From Archegozetes longisetosus (Eukaryota > Arthropoda > Arachnida > Sarcoptiformes > Trhypochthoniidae), in contig JAEMBT020000002.1 of NCBI GenBank assembly GCA_018873245.2, positions 10,328,001 through 10,392,000 on the forward strand: a DNA stretch of 64,000 nt, written 5' to 3'. The notes under the pieces are model-generated. The model did not search any database and was not told the DNA's origin. It saw nothing but the letters and a program-made list of their open reading frames with translations. Made by a program: the position numbers and the translations under genes. Positions 63,076 to 64,000 of the stretch are shown here, piece after piece; within the stretch, counting starts at the first letter, position 1; every line of letters begins with the position of its first letter.

Positions 63076-63457
63076 ATGGAAGGAACTAATCATTTACTCC
63101 AACACTCAAATAGTGCCTCATCTGCAGCGGTCAGTTTCGGCGGCACGGCAAGTGTATTGGCCCGGTTGGGTCGACCGATTCCCGGTCCGTTTGCACACTT
63201 CGGATCGCCGATTGCACCGTATAGTATGCCAAGTCTGGCACATCCGTATGACTTTCATTCACCGCATCACTTCCAGCCATCACTTGCTGTAGCTGCCGCT
63301 GCCGCGGCCACAGCCTATTCTATTGATAGTCTCCTACATGCTAGCTCTAATGCCAACTCTGGACTTATTTCATCATTAACGTCATCCAATTTAGCTAATC
63401 CTAACTTTCATAGAAGAGAATCTGCGGATACTATTCTGAGAGTGAACAGCAAAAAAG
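63076..63457 (+). CDS. First coding exon of a probable (homeodomain-type) transcription factor, cut by the window end
   Basis: ATG at 63076 opens a 127-codon exon ending in phase 1 at a strong donor (G/GTAAGA after 63457). Read-through would stop nine codons later. The composition is typical of developmental transcription factors: Ser/Ala-rich, His/Pro-rich, a run of six Ala (VAAAAAATAYSI), then YSIDSLL. YSIDSLL resembles the eh1 repressor motif (F-x-I-x-x-L/I-L) found near the N-terminus of paired-class homeodomain proteins such as goosecoid and unc-4. The local GC content is clearly higher than in the flanks, as expected of coding sequence here. No DNA-binding domain lies in the window, so the homeodomain call is an inference. 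The frame is open upstream to 62902 but without an ATG. Confidence 0.6.
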
Positions 63458-64000
63458 GTAAGAATCGGGCTCCGAGTTTGTCAAAGTAGTTGTGGGTTGG
63501 TCTGAAAGTTGAAAATATAGATATTGGTAGGAATGCGATTAGAGTGATACCGGTATTAAAAGCTAGCAAGTTATTAACCTTTAACGCGTTTTGATTTATT
63601 TTTGGCTAATTTATTCTCAGCAGGACGTATGGTTAGCAAATTGAATTACATACTTTATTTTATTATCATAACAAGTTATGTGTTGATGTTTCAAATTATT
63701 TCATGCTGTGAACAATAAATGTGTGTACTTTAGCTCTAAATAATTTTATAACAAAAGAGCAAACACCTAATAATACATAGCTCTCAATGACAGCCAACTT
63801 AATGATAGTATAACTTCTTCTTTTGACTGAATTTTCATAAACATAAATAGAATAGCTATTAATGTATTTTGTTTATTATAGTTGAAATAATTCATATAAA
63901 ATTAAAGGAACGATATCTATCTCTACTTAAGACCATCATTAGGGCGTCAACACATAAATAAATATTACAAAACTAGTTCTATCTAAATATCGTACCTAGC
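63458..64000 (+). other. Start of the following intron
   Basis: The sequence after the donor at 63458 is AT-rich with no exon recognised before the window ends. Confidence 0.5.

Noticed and set aside
1..64000. tRNA, rRNA, CRISPR or prokaryotic mobile elements
   Set aside because: No tRNA-like T-loop/acceptor pairing, rRNA-like block or regularly spaced repeats were recognised by eye; a covariance-model search would be decisive for small RNAs.

Overview
This is a eukaryotic, AT-rich, gene-dense nuclear segment. The protein-coding genes are spliced, with GT-AG introns that are mostly 50-500 bp. Their products (Hakai, milton/TRAK, multiplexin, quiver/Ly6-type proteins, a centaurin, supervillin) point to an arthropod. 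The compact introns and the mix of families would suit a small-genome chelicerate such as a mite, but that is inference; nothing in the window fixes the species. There are no bacterial-style operons, no CRISPR array and no rRNA, and I recognised no tRNA.

Layout from left to right. (1) 1213-2186 (+): the C-terminal exons of a dipeptidyl-peptidase (S9B) homologue whose catalytic Ser and His are both replaced. (2) 2741-4591 (-): UTP-glucose-1-phosphate uridylyltransferase in five exons. (3) 7138-9586 (+): origin recognition complex subunit 3. (4) 10711-12932 and 14529-15255 (+): two tandem Ly6/three-finger GPI-type proteins assembled from short exons. (5) 15416-17815 (-): a single-exon PMS2 mismatch-repair protein. 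(6) 18876-19889 (-): an unrecognised Asn-rich protein. (7) 20795-26409 (+): supervillin with gelsolin-like repeats and a villin headpiece. (8) 26868-28651 (-): the Hakai E3 ligase. (9) 29760-31136 (+): a kintoun-tail-like locus with an apparent reading-frame shift. (10) 31800-34689 (+): a ZIP8/14-type metal transporter with altered metal-site residues. (11) 34768-35610 (-): the NEDD8 E2 UBE2F. (12) 37663-40581 (+): milton/TRAK. (13) 41870-56064 (+): a 24-exon multiplexin (collagen XV/XVIII) with a C-terminal endostatin domain. (14) 57020-60412 (+): an ADAP/centaurin-alpha Arf-GAP. (15) 63076 onward (+): the first coding exon of a probable transcription factor, cut off by the window edge.

The genes are functionally unrelated housekeeping, trafficking and matrix genes, so no pathway cluster is evident. 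Their arrangement is informative: several pairs are head-to-head (UGP2/ORC3, the Asn-rich gene/supervillin, Hakai/kintoun-like, UBE2F/TRAK), and several are tail-to-tail with very short gaps (78 bp between the ZIP and UBE2F stop codons, 160 bp between the second Ly6 gene and PMS2). Exon boundaries were set by hand from splice sites, reading-phase continuity and family similarity. The multi-exon models for UGP2, ORC3, both Ly6 genes, supervillin, Hakai, ZIP, UBE2F, TRAK, multiplexin and ADAP all close without a frame break. No wholly new system is proved here. The observations most worth following are the two enzyme or transporter homologues with degenerate active sites, the frame-shifted locus, a foldback element in a collagen intron, and a minimal upstream ORF abutting the supervillin start.
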